A stretch of 64,000 nucleotides of DNA from JBBDNC01 sp040877875 (GTDB lineage: Bacteria; Bacteroidota; Rhodothermia; Balneolales; Balneolaceae), in assembly GCA_040877875.1 (NCBI GenBank), contig JBBDNC010000115.1, forward strand, positions 1 to 64,000, given 5' to 3'. The notes under the pieces were generated by a model that was not told the origin of the DNA, searched no databases, and saw only the letters and a program-made list of their open reading frames with translations. The position numbers and the translations under genes are program-made. Positions 55,400-64,000 of the stretch are shown one piece after another; the first letter of the stretch is position 1, and the number at the start of each line of letters is the position of its first letter.

Positions 55400-57388
55400 A
55401 TGAAAGAGAAACTAAAAAAAATCTCAACGGAACAATTGACCGAAATCTATGAGGCACTCTACCTTCCCCGGGCCATAGAGGAAAAGATGCTTTCGCTTCT
55501 TCGTCAAAACAAGATCAGCAAATGGTTTTCCGGGATCGGACAGGAAGCCATTTCAGTGGGAGTCGGGCTATCTGTTGACCGGGATGATTTTCTGCTTCCG
55601 ATGCATCGTAATCTCGGTCTATTTACAACACGGGGGGTTCCTCTCTACCCTCTTTTTTGTCAGCTTTTGGGAAAAGCTGACGGGTTCAGCGGAGGACGGG
55701 AGCGGTCGTTTCATTTTGGGGCTCTTGACTATAAAATTGTGGGAATGATCTCACATCTGGCAGCAACGATGCCGATTGCCGACGGACTCGCACTGGCCCA
55801 AAAATTAAAACGAACGGACCAGATCGTCGTTAGTTTTTGCGGAGACGGCGCGACAAGTGAAGGGGATTTTCATGAATCCCTGAACCTGGCAGCAGTGTGG
55901 AAGCTCCCTGTTATTTTTATGATAGAAAATAACGGCTATGGATTGTCGACGCCCGTTTCGGAACAGTTCGCTTGCAAAAGTCTCGCAGATCGGGCTGCCG
56001 GGTATGGAATGAAAGGCATGAAAATAGACGGAAACAATATTTTCGAGGTAATGGAAGCAGTACATGAGGCAAGAGAGATGGCACTGAAGGGAAAGCCGGT
56101 GTTCATTGAAGCCATGACCTTCAGGATGCGCGGACACGAGGAGGCATCGGGTACATTTTATGTATCGGATGAACAAATAGAGGCATGGAAAGCTAAAGAT
56201 CCGCTCCAACGGGTTGAAAGCAGGTTGCTGGAATCAGGCTTTATGAAGGATAAAAATAATTTGAACCGGATTCGGAAGAAAGTTCAATCGGAGTTTACAG
56301 AAGAATTGGAAAAAGCTTTGGAAGCCCGGGACCCTGTTTTGAATACGGATAAAGAACTTTCAAGGGCCGGCCTGGTAAAATATCATGAAACCGTTAAGAC
56401 GGAGCCTCAGGGGGTTCAAATCAAAAGGAGATTTATTGACGGTATCCGGACTGCCTTGTATCAGGCTTTTGACGAAGACTCCACATTGATAATGATGGGA
56501 CAGGACATAGCAGAGTACGGAGGGGTATTTAAAGTAACAGAGGGATTCCTGGAGGCCTTCGGAAAAGATCGAATTCGAAATACTCCCATCATCGAGTCGG
56601 GTATTATCGGCACAGCAATCGGACTTTCACTGGAGGGTTTCAAACCCGTCGTGGAAATGCAATTTGCCGATTTTATATCCTGTGGGTACAATCAGATTGT
56701 GAATAATCTTTCCAAAGGGCATTATCGCTGGATGCCACCCTTGAATGTTACAATCCGGGCCCCCCACGGAGCCGGTGTAGGAGCCGGCCCCTTCCATTCT
56801 CAGTCGCCCGAAGGATGGTTTATGTCTCATCCCGGTTTACGAATCCTTGTGCCGGGAACCGTAGATGATGCCCAGAATATGCTTTATTCTTCTTTATTCG
56901 ACTCGAACCCCACCCTGTTTTTTGAACATAAAAAACTCTACCGCAGTCTAAAAGAAGAAATTCCCGGGCGTTGCAGGTTCGTTGATTTGGACCACGCAGT
57001 GGTTCGGCGTCCGGGAAGAGACGTATCAATTATTACGTATGGTCTCGGTTTGCAGTGGGCTCAAGAGATTGCAGAGGAATATGAAAAATCGGGAGTCTCT
57101 CTTGAAATTGTTGATCTTCGAACTCTTGCTCCTCTCGATCGAAACACCCTGAGAAAATCAGTTGAAAAAACCTCCAAAGTTCTCCTGCTACAGGAACCTT
57201 CTCAAACCCTGGGCCCGATGAGTGAATTGTCGGCTATTATCATGGAGGAGTGTTTTGAATTTCTGGATGCCCCGGTAATTCGCTGCTCTTCACTGGATAC
57301 TCCTGTCCCCTTCAACCGGGAACTTGAAAAGGGATTCCTTGCACGATACCGTTTACATGAAAAACTGGACACATTGCTGGAATATTAA
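55400..57388 (+). CDS. fused 2-oxoacid dehydrogenase E1 (alpha plus beta)
   Basis: A 662-residue thiamine-diphosphate enzyme with the alpha and beta subunits of the E1 component in one chain. The alpha part (1-325) has the cofactor motif GDG(148-150)ATSEGDF...NN(177-178) and the phosphorylation-loop-like RGHEEASG. The beta part (about 338-662) has MGQDIAEYGGVFKVTEGF, GIIGTAIGLSLEGFKPVVEMQFADF and the transketolase C-terminal domain (VDLRTLAPLD). Likely branched-chain or pyruvate type. No E2 or E3 is nearby, so it must partner with subunits elsewhere. It converges on holA with only 8 bp between stops. Confidence 0.92.
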   Translation: MKEKLKKISTEQLTEIYEALYLPRAIEEKMLSLLRQNKISKWFSGIGQEAISVGVGLSVDRDDFLLPMHRNLGLFTTRGVPLYPLFCQLLGKADGFSGGRERSFHFGALDYKIVGMISHLAATMPIADGLALAQKLKRTDQIVVSFCGDGATSEGDFHESLNLAAVWKLPVIFMIENNGYGLSTPVSEQFACKSLADRAAGYGMKGMKIDGNNIFEVMEAVHEAREMALKGKPVFIEAMTFRMRGHEEASGTFYVSDEQIEAWKAKDPLQRVESRLLESGFMKDKNNLNRIRKKVQSEFTEELEKALEARDPVLNTDKELSRAGLVKYHETVKTEPQGVQIKRRFIDGIRTALYQAFDEDSTLIMMGQDIAEYGGVFKVTEGFLEAFGKDRIRNTPIIESGIIGTAIGLSLEGFKPVVEMQFADFISCGYNQIVNNLSKGHYRWMPPLNVTIRAPHGAGVGAGPFHSQSPEGWFMSHPGLRILVPGTVDDAQNMLYSSLFDSNPTLFFEHKKLYRSLKEEIPGRCRFVDLDHAVVRRPGRDVSIITYGLGLQWAQEIAEEYEKSGVSLEIVDLRTLAPLDRNTLRKSVEKTSKVLLLQEPSQTLGPMSELSAIIMEECFEFLDAPVIRCSSLDTPVPFNRELEKGFLARYRLHEKLDTLLEY

Positions 57389-57396
57389 TCGTCCTA

Positions 57397-58485
57397 TTAT
57401 TCTTCTCCATGCTTCCTGTAATAATTCTCAGTTCCGAGGAGTCGTTTGATCAACAGGAATAAAATCGTAGTTGAATCCAGGGTACTGAACCCCTTGGCAG
57501 ACCGGTCGGTATCCAGAAGAGCTTCGTATACTGCCGGCATCTCCGCCAGGCTGAACCCGGAGGCATCTTCCCATAATTTGTTAAAGAACCAGTTGTTTTT
57601 GATTCCCATCTCCTGCTGAATTTTTGATTTTGCCATCCCCCTTTCCTTAAGGCGGCAAATCTGCCAGATATTGCCGAATACACTATAAAAGAAACCGACC
57701 GTACGTATGATCTCCCCGTTTTCCGAATTTGCTGCCAGCAGCATCTTTTCAGCAATTTTCACAGACTTTTCCAGATCTCGTGATATCACGGCTTCTTTTA
57801 GTTCGATAACTGAAAATTCTCGGTAAGAGCCGATTATTTTTATTACATGATCCCTGTTAATCCTGGATTCCTCATCGACATAAGTACAAACCTTTTCTAT
57901 TTCCGTAGCCAGTATTTGAAGGTTATCGCCGGCAAGCTGAGTCAGAATCTGGGCTGCTTCCGGATCCATTTCTTTTTTATGCTTATGGCGGACCCAATCG
58001 GCCGCCCAATCCGGCAGTTTATAGTCGGGAAGTTTATTAAACTCCCTGGAATAGACATTTGTTGAATTTGTCAGGGCCTTTCCCAAATTTGTTCTTTTGT
58101 CAGGGGATTTGGTGTCTATCAGACAAAGAAAGGTTGTCGGATTTGGATTCTCAAGATATGGAATAAAATCATTGACATGCCCCTCTTCCTCTGCCCTGCC
58201 CCCCAACTTGGCGAAGTCGCGCACTACTACCACTCTTAGATCCGCCATCATCGGATAGCTTCGGGCAATGTCCAGAACTTTATTGGGGCTCACTTCACTT
58301 CCATATAGCAAATCCAGGTTAAAATCCTGCTGATCCGGTTGAATTTGCCGGATCGCTTCATCCTGGAGCAAATCCAGGAAAAAAGTTTCGTCCCCATAGA
58401 AAAAATAAACCGGTTTCCGGTGATTCGGATTTCGGATACTCTGCAGAGCTTCCCGGTAAAATTCTATGCTGGTTTTTTTAGCCAA
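57397..58485 (-). CDS. holA: DNA polymerase III delta subunit
   Basis: A 362-residue clamp-loader subunit. It has the HolA layout: N-terminal YFFYGDETFFLDLLQDEAIR (ATPase-like fold without a good Walker A), the central RVVVVRDFAKLGG region, LTQLAGDNLQILATEIEKVCTYV and the C-terminal helical collar. It is the gene after asnS on the minus strand, with a 61-bp gap. Confidence 0.9.
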   Translation of the reverse strand: MAKKTSIEFYREALQSIRNPNHRKPVYFFYGDETFFLDLLQDEAIRQIQPDQQDFNLDLLYGSEVSPNKVLDIARSYPMMADLRVVVVRDFAKLGGRAEEEGHVNDFIPYLENPNPTTFLCLIDTKSPDKRTNLGKALTNSTNVYSREFNKLPDYKLPDWAADWVRHKHKKEMDPEAAQILTQLAGDNLQILATEIEKVCTYVDEESRINRDHVIKIIGSYREFSVIELKEAVISRDLEKSVKIAEKMLLAANSENGEIIRTVGFFYSVFGNIWQICRLKERGMAKSKIQQEMGIKNNWFFNKLWEDASGFSLAEMPAVYEALLDTDRSAKGFSTLDSTTILFLLIKRLLGTENYYRKHGEE

Positions 58486-58546
58486 AATCTATGATTTGTG
58501 ATTCAACAGGTTTTACAGCATTTGCAGAATCAATTTACAACAAAAA

Positions 58547-60043
58547 TCAGGGAGTCAGCCTTCCCAGCATGCGCGGAAACGGAATGGTTTCCCGAACATG
58601 TGTGAGGCCGCAAATCCAAGCCAATGTACGTTCCAGGCCCAATCCGTAGCCGGAATGCGGGACAGATCCATACCGCCGCAAATCGAGATACCATTGGAAA
58701 GGCTCTTCCGGCAAGTCATGTTCTGCGATTCGCTTTCGCAGCATGTCCAGGTTGTCTTCCCGTTCACTGCCGCCGATTATTTCACCATATCCTTCCGGGG
58801 CCAGTACGTCCATTGCCAAAGCTAACTGATCGTCTTCAGGATCGCGTTTCATATAGAATGCCTTTACTTCAGCCGGATAACGGTGAACAATGACCGGAGC
58901 GTCAAATTGCATGGTAAGGATCGTTTCATCACTTCCCCCGAAGTCATTTCCCCATTCAAAATTGATAGCCGATTTTTTCCATACCGGGATATTTCTAAGG
59001 TCTTCTTCGATCTGGTCCCGGCGAGTTGCAATTTCCTGGATGCGTTGATCTATCTGGGATTTTCTCCACTTTTTGGCAGATCCGTGTTCTTTTTTTATCG
59101 CCTCAAGTTCTACTGCGAGATTTTCCTGCTCTTCCTTTCGATCCTTCGTCATCTTATCGAGCATTTCCGTGGTTTCCCCGCTCTTTAACTTTTCTACTGC
59201 TTCTGAATAGGTCATTCTGTGGAACGGGTTCCGGAGAGCCTGCTCCAGGTATGTGGTGTCTCTTTCAAGAATCTCAAGATCTGACCGGCTGGATTCAAGG
59301 ATCTCCCCGAGAATAAATTTAATCATCTCTTCCGCAAGGTCCATGTTCATATCCAGATCATAATAAGCCATTTCAGGCTCAATCATCCAGAATTCAGTCA
59401 GATGGCGGCGTGTCTTGCTTTTCTCGGCTCGAAAAGTGGGACCGAACGTGTAAACTTTGCCATGTGCCATGGCCATCGCCTCGGCATAAAGCTGACCGGA
59501 TTGAGTCAGATAAGCTTTTTCGTCAAAATAATCTGTTTCAAACAAGGTGGTAGTGCCTTCGGCGGCATTCCCGGTAAACACAGGGGCATCGAGTTGTAGG
59601 AAATCCCGTTCCTGAAAAAACTTGTGGATGGCAAATATAATGGCGTTTCGAACCCGCATGGCCGCCCATTGTCTCCTGCTTCTTAACCACAGATGACGGT
59701 TTTCCATTAAAAATTCCACTCCATGTTCTTTTGGAGTAATTGGGTAATCCTCCGCTATTTGATGGATTTTTAAATTTGATACATGAAGCTCGTATCCCCC
59801 GACACTTCGATCGTCCTTTACGACCCGTCCACTAATTTCCAGTGAACTTTCCTGTTTAAGCGATGCGGCGGAATCCCAGACATTTTCCGGTACTTCATCT
59901 TTTGCTACAATACATTGACACAGGCCGGAGCCGTCCCGCATTTCAATAAACTGAAGATTTTTACTGCTTCTGTAATTATATACCCAACCTTTAAGGGTGA
60001 CGCTTTGATCTTCATGTTTGTTTAAATGTTTGATATAAACCAT
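58547..60043 (-). CDS. asnS: asparaginyl-tRNA synthetase
   Basis: A 498-residue class II synthetase. An N-terminal OB anticodon-binding domain ([25 protein letters not shown]) precedes the catalytic core with motif 2 ([25 protein letters not shown]) and motif 3 ([13 protein letters not shown]). A charged coiled-coil-like insertion (about residues 286-345, [22 protein letters not shown]) lies between motifs 2 and 3, longer than in E. coli AsnRS. I chose the ATG at 60043; a TTG at 60052 would add three residues. Confidence 0.95.
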   Translation of the reverse strand: MVYIKHLNKHEDQSVTLKGWVYNYRSSKNLQFIEMRDGSGLCQCIVAKDEVPENVWDSAASLKQESSLEISGRVVKDDRSVGGYELHVSNLKIHQIAEDYPITPKEHGVEFLMENRHLWLRSRRQWAAMRVRNAIIFAIHKFFQERDFLQLDAPVFTGNAAEGTTTLFETDYFDEKAYLTQSGQLYAEAMAMAHGKVYTFGPTFRAEKSKTRRHLTEFWMIEPEMAYYDLDMNMDLAEEMIKFILGEILESSRSDLEILERDTTYLEQALRNPFHRMTYSEAVEKLKSGETTEMLDKMTKDRKEEQENLAVELEAIKKEHGSAKKWRKSQIDQRIQEIATRRDQIEEDLRNIPVWKKSAINFEWGNDFGGSDETILTMQFDAPVIVHRYPAEVKAFYMKRDPEDDQLALAMDVLAPEGYGEIIGGSEREDNLDMLRKRIAEHDLPEEPFQWYLDLRRYGSVPHSGYGLGLERTLAWICGLTHVRETIPFPRMLGRLTP

Positions 60044-60080
60044 GGATTTCAAATTTTTTCTAAAGCAAACTTATACAATT

Positions 60081-60108
60081 AAAAAAATCTTCCGGCCGCC
60101 GGCAGGAA
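60081..60108 (-). terminator. intrinsic terminator after M16 gene
   Basis: On the minus strand TTCC-t-GCC pairs with GGC-c-GGAA around a 3-nt loop (one mismatch, 60090-60108), followed by a run of seven T (60087-60081). It lies about 120 bp after the M16 stop and 38 bp before asnS. Confidence 0.55.
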
Positions 60109-60229
60109 AGAATGGGAAAACACTGTTGTCTCCCCTTCAAGATCTGTTCAGGATAAAATGTATTTAACGGACAATCCCAGGTTCTTTTGAGTCCACTCAA
60201 TTGAGCAATTCAGGACTCGTTTTCAATTC

Positions 60230-61501
60230 TTAACCACCTTCAGGTTGTTCTCCATTTTCAGGCAGCAATAACGTTTCCGAGTAATATTCCGAATTAAAAA
60301 ATTCTTCGGAAAATTCCTTTACATCCTCGTCGGTTACGCGATCAATATTCTCCACCAATTCATCAAGGGTTACAAACCTGTTGAAATAAAGTTCACTTTT
60401 CGCCAACCGGGTCATCCGATTATTCATACTCTCCTGGGAAAGTAATAATTTACCCTTTAATTGAGACTTGGATTCCTCCATTTCATTCCCAGAAATTGGT
60501 TCGGTAAACAATCTTTGAAATTCTGAAAATATGAGATCCCGTACGTGATCCACATAATTCCTGTCTGTCCCGATATAGACTCCAAACAGGCCTGCATCCG
60601 TATAAGACTGATTGAAGGTGCCGATCGAGTAACAATATCCGAATTTTTCCCGGATATTTTGATGAAGCCTGGAACTCATGCCTCCCCCCAGAACCGTATT
60701 GGCAATTAAAAGCAGGTATTTGTGATCATGGTCAAAGTACAAGCCTCTCCGGCCGATAATCATGTGTGTTTGTTCTATCGGTTTGGTAATTACTTTCTTT
60801 TCGGCCTGATAGGAGGTCATGTTTTGGCCGTACTCAACGGAAGGATTCGAATTTGATTCTTCAAAATAATCCGACACAAGTTTTACAACCTTCTCATGCT
60901 CCACATTGCCTGCTACCGAAACCAAGATATTCCAGGGTTGATATCGATGGTTTATATAGTCCAACAGATGATCTCTCGTAAACGAGTTGACCGTATCTTC
61001 ATATCCAATGATAGGCCTGCCAAGAGGATGATTCTTAAAAACATGTCCGTTAAACTCTTCAAACAGAAAATCTTCAGGACTGTCCCTGTACATTTTCATC
61101 TCTTCAATTACCACCTTTTTTTCCTTCTCAATTTCTTCAAGGGGAAAAACAGGATTTTGAATCATATCCGTGAGGACGTCCAGTGCCAACGGTAACTGCG
61201 TATCCAGGCATCGTGAATAATAACATGTATATTCATTGGATGTGAAAGCATTCAAATACCCCCCGACCGCTTCCATACTGAGTGCAATATCGTAGGCAGT
61301 TCTTTTTTCGGTGCCTTTAAAAAGCATGTGTTCCAGAAAGTGGGTAATGCCGGCCTGTTCCTCCGGCTCATTTCTGCTTCCGGTTTTCACCCAGACTCCC
61401 ACCGCAACACTTTTTACACTTTCAACTTTCTCCGTAATGATTTTAAGTCCGTTGTCGAGGGTGGTTTTTTTTACAAAATCGATGGATTTCCAGTTGCTCA
61501 T
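60230..61501 (-). CDS. M16 zinc peptidase
   Basis: A 423-residue M16 (pitrilysin/processing-peptidase) family enzyme. The inverted zinc motif is HFLEH at 54-58 (His54, Glu57, His58), and the third ligand Glu lies in the EKEKKVVIEEMKMYRDSPED region. The C-terminal domain has GGGMSSRLHQNIREKFGYCYSIG. Probably cytoplasmic or periplasmic; no signal peptide is visible. It is 168 bp after pnp, separated by a strong terminator. Confidence 0.93.
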   Translation of the reverse strand: MSNWKSIDFVKKTTLDNGLKIITEKVESVKSVAVGVWVKTGSRNEPEEQAGITHFLEHMLFKGTEKRTAYDIALSMEAVGGYLNAFTSNEYTCYYSRCLDTQLPLALDVLTDMIQNPVFPLEEIEKEKKVVIEEMKMYRDSPEDFLFEEFNGHVFKNHPLGRPIIGYEDTVNSFTRDHLLDYINHRYQPWNILVSVAGNVEHEKVVKLVSDYFEESNSNPSVEYGQNMTSYQAEKKVITKPIEQTHMIIGRRGLYFDHDHKYLLLIANTVLGGGMSSRLHQNIREKFGYCYSIGTFNQSYTDAGLFGVYIGTDRNYVDHVRDLIFSEFQRLFTEPISGNEMEESKSQLKGKLLLSQESMNNRMTRLAKSELYFNRFVTLDELVENIDRVTDEDVKEFSEEFFNSEYYSETLLLPENGEQPEGG

Positions 61502-61594
61502 CTTTCAATGATCCGATATAAATTAATTTCAGTATGACAAATACAGATGCGGCCATACATAAGTATGGTTGATATAACACCCGTGTTTGAGGTA

Positions 61595-61628
61595 AATAAA
61601 AAAGCGTCTCTTTTTCGGGAGACGCTTT
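61595..61628 (-). terminator. strong intrinsic terminator after pnp
   Basis: On the minus strand AAAGCGTCTC pairs with GAGACGCTTT (10 bp; 61601-61610 and 61619-61628) with an 8-nt loop, followed by TTTTTT. It ends the pnp transcript 41 bp after its stop. Confidence 0.75.
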
Positions 61629-61668
61629 AATATACACAGCTTATGATTTCCAGGGAATACAGGCAGAA

Positions 61669-63789
61669 TCACGAATCATCATTTTTTGACAGGAGTGCCT
61701 TTCGTGATAAACGAAGTTTCCCACCGTGTTCCACTTTAAGCAGTTTAACGTCAATGACATCCCCTACCGACAGTTCATCATTAATGTCTTTCACATGTGA
61801 ATGATTCACTTCAGAGATATGCAGCAGGCCTTCCTTGCCCGGCACGATCTCAACAAATGCGCCGTATTCCTTCAGGGCTTTGACCGTTCCCGTATAGACA
61901 GCTCCTTCGTCAAGCTGGCCGGTGATTGCCTTGATGCGATCCTTCGCCTGTTCTGCTCTTTCAAGGTTGTCAGATGAAATGGTAATAATTCCCTGACCTT
62001 TTTCATTTTCCTCAACAAGAATTTCCGTTCCGGTTTCACGCTGCAAGGTCTGGATGACTTTTCCGCCAGGCCCGATAACAGCTCCGATCTGATCCCCGTC
62101 AATTTCCATTTTCAGGAATTGAGGAGCAAATTCCGAAAGATCCTTTTTCGGCTCGGAAATGGTTTCACTCATTTTCTCAAGGATATGCATACGTCCGGTA
62201 TGGGCCTGTTGCAGAGCTTCTTCAAGGATTTCAAAACTAATTCCCTTTACTTTTATATCCATCTGGGTAGCCGTTATACCCTCTGCGGTTCCTGCGGTTT
62301 TAAAATCCATATCTCCCATGAAATCTTCTTCACCGCGGATATCCGACAGAACCACAGATTCGTTATTCTCTCCTACAATCATCCCCATTGCTATTCCTGC
62401 AACCGGTTTTTTCAAGGGTACGCCTGCATCCATCAATGCCATGGAACCTCCACAAACAGAAGCCATAGACGAAGATCCGTTCGACTCCAGTATGTCAGAG
62501 ATCACTCGTATAACATATCCGAACTCATCGAATCCCGGCATCATCATTTTCAATGCCCGTTCAGCCAGATAACCGTGACCGATTTCACGACGCCCGGGGC
62601 CTCTCAGGAAACCTGCTTCTCCCACACAATAAGGGGGGAAGTTATAATGGAGCATGAACTGCTTGGCATCTTCATAGAACAGGGTATCAATATTCTGCTC
62701 GTCCCGTTTGGAACCAAGCGTTACGGAACAAAGTGCCTGGGTTTCACCGCGGGTAAAAATTGCAGAACCATGAGCGCGGGGCAGGTACCCGATTTCCGTC
62801 CAAATATCCCGAATCTCCTCTGGGCCACGTCCGTCGATCCGCCGTTTCTTTTCCAGAATCAAGTGTCGGAGTTCCTCTTTCTCAATATCACTACAGATAG
62901 AAAGGATGTCACCTTCTGATTCTTTGTATCCTTCCAAAGCCGTTATTTTTTCGACAACCGTGTCTTTCAATTCCCGGATACGTTCTCCGTACTCTTCTTT
63001 TCCAAGCCCGGAATTGACAATCTCTTTCATCGAGTTCTCAGCCAGTTCACGTACCTTGCCTTCAAGTTCTTCATCTGCAGATTCGGGTACAAAAACCCGT
63101 TTTTCCCTGCCGTGTACTTCCCGCAACTCTTCCTGAAATGCACAGAGTTTTTGAATCGCCTCGTGTCCGGCCTTGATTCCCTCAAGCATCTCCTTCTCGG
63201 TCAATTCATCCATCTCGCCTTCAATCATAATGACACTGTCAGCCGTACCGCCAACCAGGACATCCATTTCACTGTTCTTCAGCTCATCGATAGTCGGATT
63301 AATAACAAATTCTCCGTCTATCCGACCCACACGTACTTCAGCCATCGGCCCGTCAAATGGAATATCCGAGAGATGGATCGCAGCGGAAGCCCCCAATCCA
63401 CCCAAAACATCAGCCAAATGCTGCCCATCTGATGAAATCACATAGCAAATTACCTGTGTTTCGTGATAATAACCTTGAGGAAACAAGGGACGCAAGCTTC
63501 GGTCGATCAGACGACTTGAAAGAATCTCAAGATCGGAAGGCCTGCCCTCCCGTTTCATAAATCCACCCGGAAATCGTCCGCCGGCCGAAAAACTTTCTCG
63601 CAGATCCACTACCATAGGGAAAAAATCCTGTCCCGGTTTAGCCTCTTTTGCACTCACAACTGTACAGAGTACCATGGTCTCACCCATTTGAACCACGACC
63701 GCTCCGTCAGCCTGTTTGGCCAGTCGGCCGGTTTCGATGGATAAGGTTTTTCCCGGTGCAAATTCAATACTTTTAAATTCTTTCTTCAT
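61669..63789 (-). CDS. pnp: polynucleotide phosphorylase
   Basis: A 706-residue 3'-5' exoribonuclease and polymerase of the RNA degradosome. Two RNase PH-like domains (the second has GRRDEQNIDTLFYEDAKQ and GPGRREIGHGYLAERAL), a KH domain (GDQIGAVIGPGGKVIQTLQRETG) and an S1 domain (GAVYTGTVKALKEYGAFVEIVPGKEGLLHISE) are present. The length is normal. Upstream of it, to the end of the window, is a leader with an 11-bp inverted repeat and no gene. Confidence 0.97.
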   Translation of the reverse strand: MKKEFKSIEFAPGKTLSIETGRLAKQADGAVVVQMGETMVLCTVVSAKEAKPGQDFFPMVVDLRESFSAGGRFPGGFMKREGRPSDLEILSSRLIDRSLRPLFPQGYYHETQVICYVISSDGQHLADVLGGLGASAAIHLSDIPFDGPMAEVRVGRIDGEFVINPTIDELKNSEMDVLVGGTADSVIMIEGEMDELTEKEMLEGIKAGHEAIQKLCAFQEELREVHGREKRVFVPESADEELEGKVRELAENSMKEIVNSGLGKEEYGERIRELKDTVVEKITALEGYKESEGDILSICSDIEKEELRHLILEKKRRIDGRGPEEIRDIWTEIGYLPRAHGSAIFTRGETQALCSVTLGSKRDEQNIDTLFYEDAKQFMLHYNFPPYCVGEAGFLRGPGRREIGHGYLAERALKMMMPGFDEFGYVIRVISDILESNGSSSMASVCGGSMALMDAGVPLKKPVAGIAMGMIVGENNESVVLSDIRGEEDFMGDMDFKTAGTAEGITATQMDIKVKGISFEILEEALQQAHTGRMHILEKMSETISEPKKDLSEFAPQFLKMEIDGDQIGAVIGPGGKVIQTLQRETGTEILVEENEKGQGIITISSDNLERAEQAKDRIKAITGQLDEGAVYTGTVKALKEYGAFVEIVPGKEGLLHISEVNHSHVKDINDELSVGDVIDVKLLKVEHGGKLRLSRKALLSKNDDS

Positions 63790-63877
63790 TCTATCTAATC
63801 TTTGATTGTTCGATTTCTAAACTAATTTATGTTAAAAATACCGAGCGGTATTCATTTGATTTTTTATCCCTCCATTC

Positions 63878-63949
63878 ATTGTATCGATGAAGGTGAAAGG
63901 AAGGCGTGGAACTTTGAACCGGACTCCAGGTAAAACAGATCGATACAAT
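63878..63949 (-). promoter_or_regulatory. long stem-loop upstream of pnp
   Basis: ATTGTATCGAT (63878-63888) and ATCGATACAAT (63939-63949) form a perfect 11-bp inverted repeat with a 50-nt loop, about 90 bp before the pnp start. In E. coli a leader stem is cut by RNase III and autoregulates pnp; a similar role is possible here but unproved. Confidence 0.35.
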
Positions 63950-64000
63950 ACGAGTTATTAACAGAAGGAATCCGGATGTTGATGACTTCTGCCGGATTGT

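Noticed and set aside
55221..55457. A 78-codon minus-strand frame across the E1 start
   Set aside because: It overlaps the first 58 bp of a well-supported gene and shows no coherent protein pattern.
62119..62919. A 266-codon open frame on the plus strand inside pnp
   Set aside because: It is an antisense shadow of an unmistakable polynucleotide phosphorylase; the translation shows no domain pattern.
1..64000. tRNA, rRNA, CRISPR arrays or a prophage
   Set aside because: I looked for tRNA T-loop sequences, evenly spaced repeats and phage gene clusters and found none that hold up by eye; a tRNAscan or covariance-model search would settle small RNAs.

Overview
The window looks like chromosome of a Bacteroidota/Balneolota-type bacterium, and the gene set most resembles Balneolaceae (inference). 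The evidence is a SusC/SusD pair driven by a FecR/ECF-sigma switch, several TonB-type outer-membrane functions, a sufBCDS operon followed by Nfu, an A-type carrier and a DUF2480 protein, few clear Shine-Dalgarno sequences, and a promoter before greA that fits the Bacteroidota TTG-N20-TAnnTTTG pattern. Base composition and gene style are even throughout. I saw no rRNA, tRNA, prophage, transposase or CRISPR array. Most of the window is housekeeping DNA at about one gene per kb.

Layout. 0.1-6 kb: an orphan TonB receptor, DUF2752 and TM2 membrane proteins, MltG, and a TPR plus periplasmic-binding-fold protein with an LpoA-like layout. 6-17 kb, minus strand: efp-accB-accC-gcvH-guaA, an NSS-type sodium symporter, metG overlapping a GH13 debranching-type enzyme, and a SpoU methyltransferase. 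17-23.3 kb, plus strand: greA with an attenuator-like leader, then ugd and a UDP-glucuronate decarboxylase (UDP-xylose supply), a Nudix hydrolase, a lipoprotein with a degenerate caspase-like domain and a DMT permease. 23.7-30.3 kb: the SUF iron-sulfur operon. 30.4-38 kb: type 2 IPP isomerase, prenyl synthase, BamD, NadD, Der, an orphan NuoI-like ferredoxin and two unknown genes. 38.3-49.6 kb, minus strand: a nutrient locus in which an ECF sigma and FecR precede an STN-domain SusC, SusD, a heme-binding sugar-dehydrogenase-like lipoprotein and a TIM-barrel isomerase. 49.8-53 kb: a single-domain response regulator, DUF952, RimK with its protease-like partner, and an unknown membrane gene between two mobile elements. 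53.2-55.1 kb, minus strand: a polyamine trio (speD, pyruvoyl arginine decarboxylase, speE). 55.4-63.8 kb: a fused 2-oxoacid dehydrogenase E1, then holA, asnS, an M16 peptidase and pnp on the minus strand.

The most distinctive observation is a pair of 171-bp non-autonomous elements at 52310-52480 and 53066-53236. They are in opposite orientation, align without gaps at 136 of 171 positions (counted by hand), have imperfect terminal inverted repeats, and are each flanked by their own perfect 5-bp target duplication. One sits exactly against the speE stop codon. Other points worth a look are the internal duplication in the DUF2480 protein together with the absence of SufE/SufU, the pseudo-caspase lipoprotein, the greA leader terminator, and the polyamine cluster with no agmatinase beside it.
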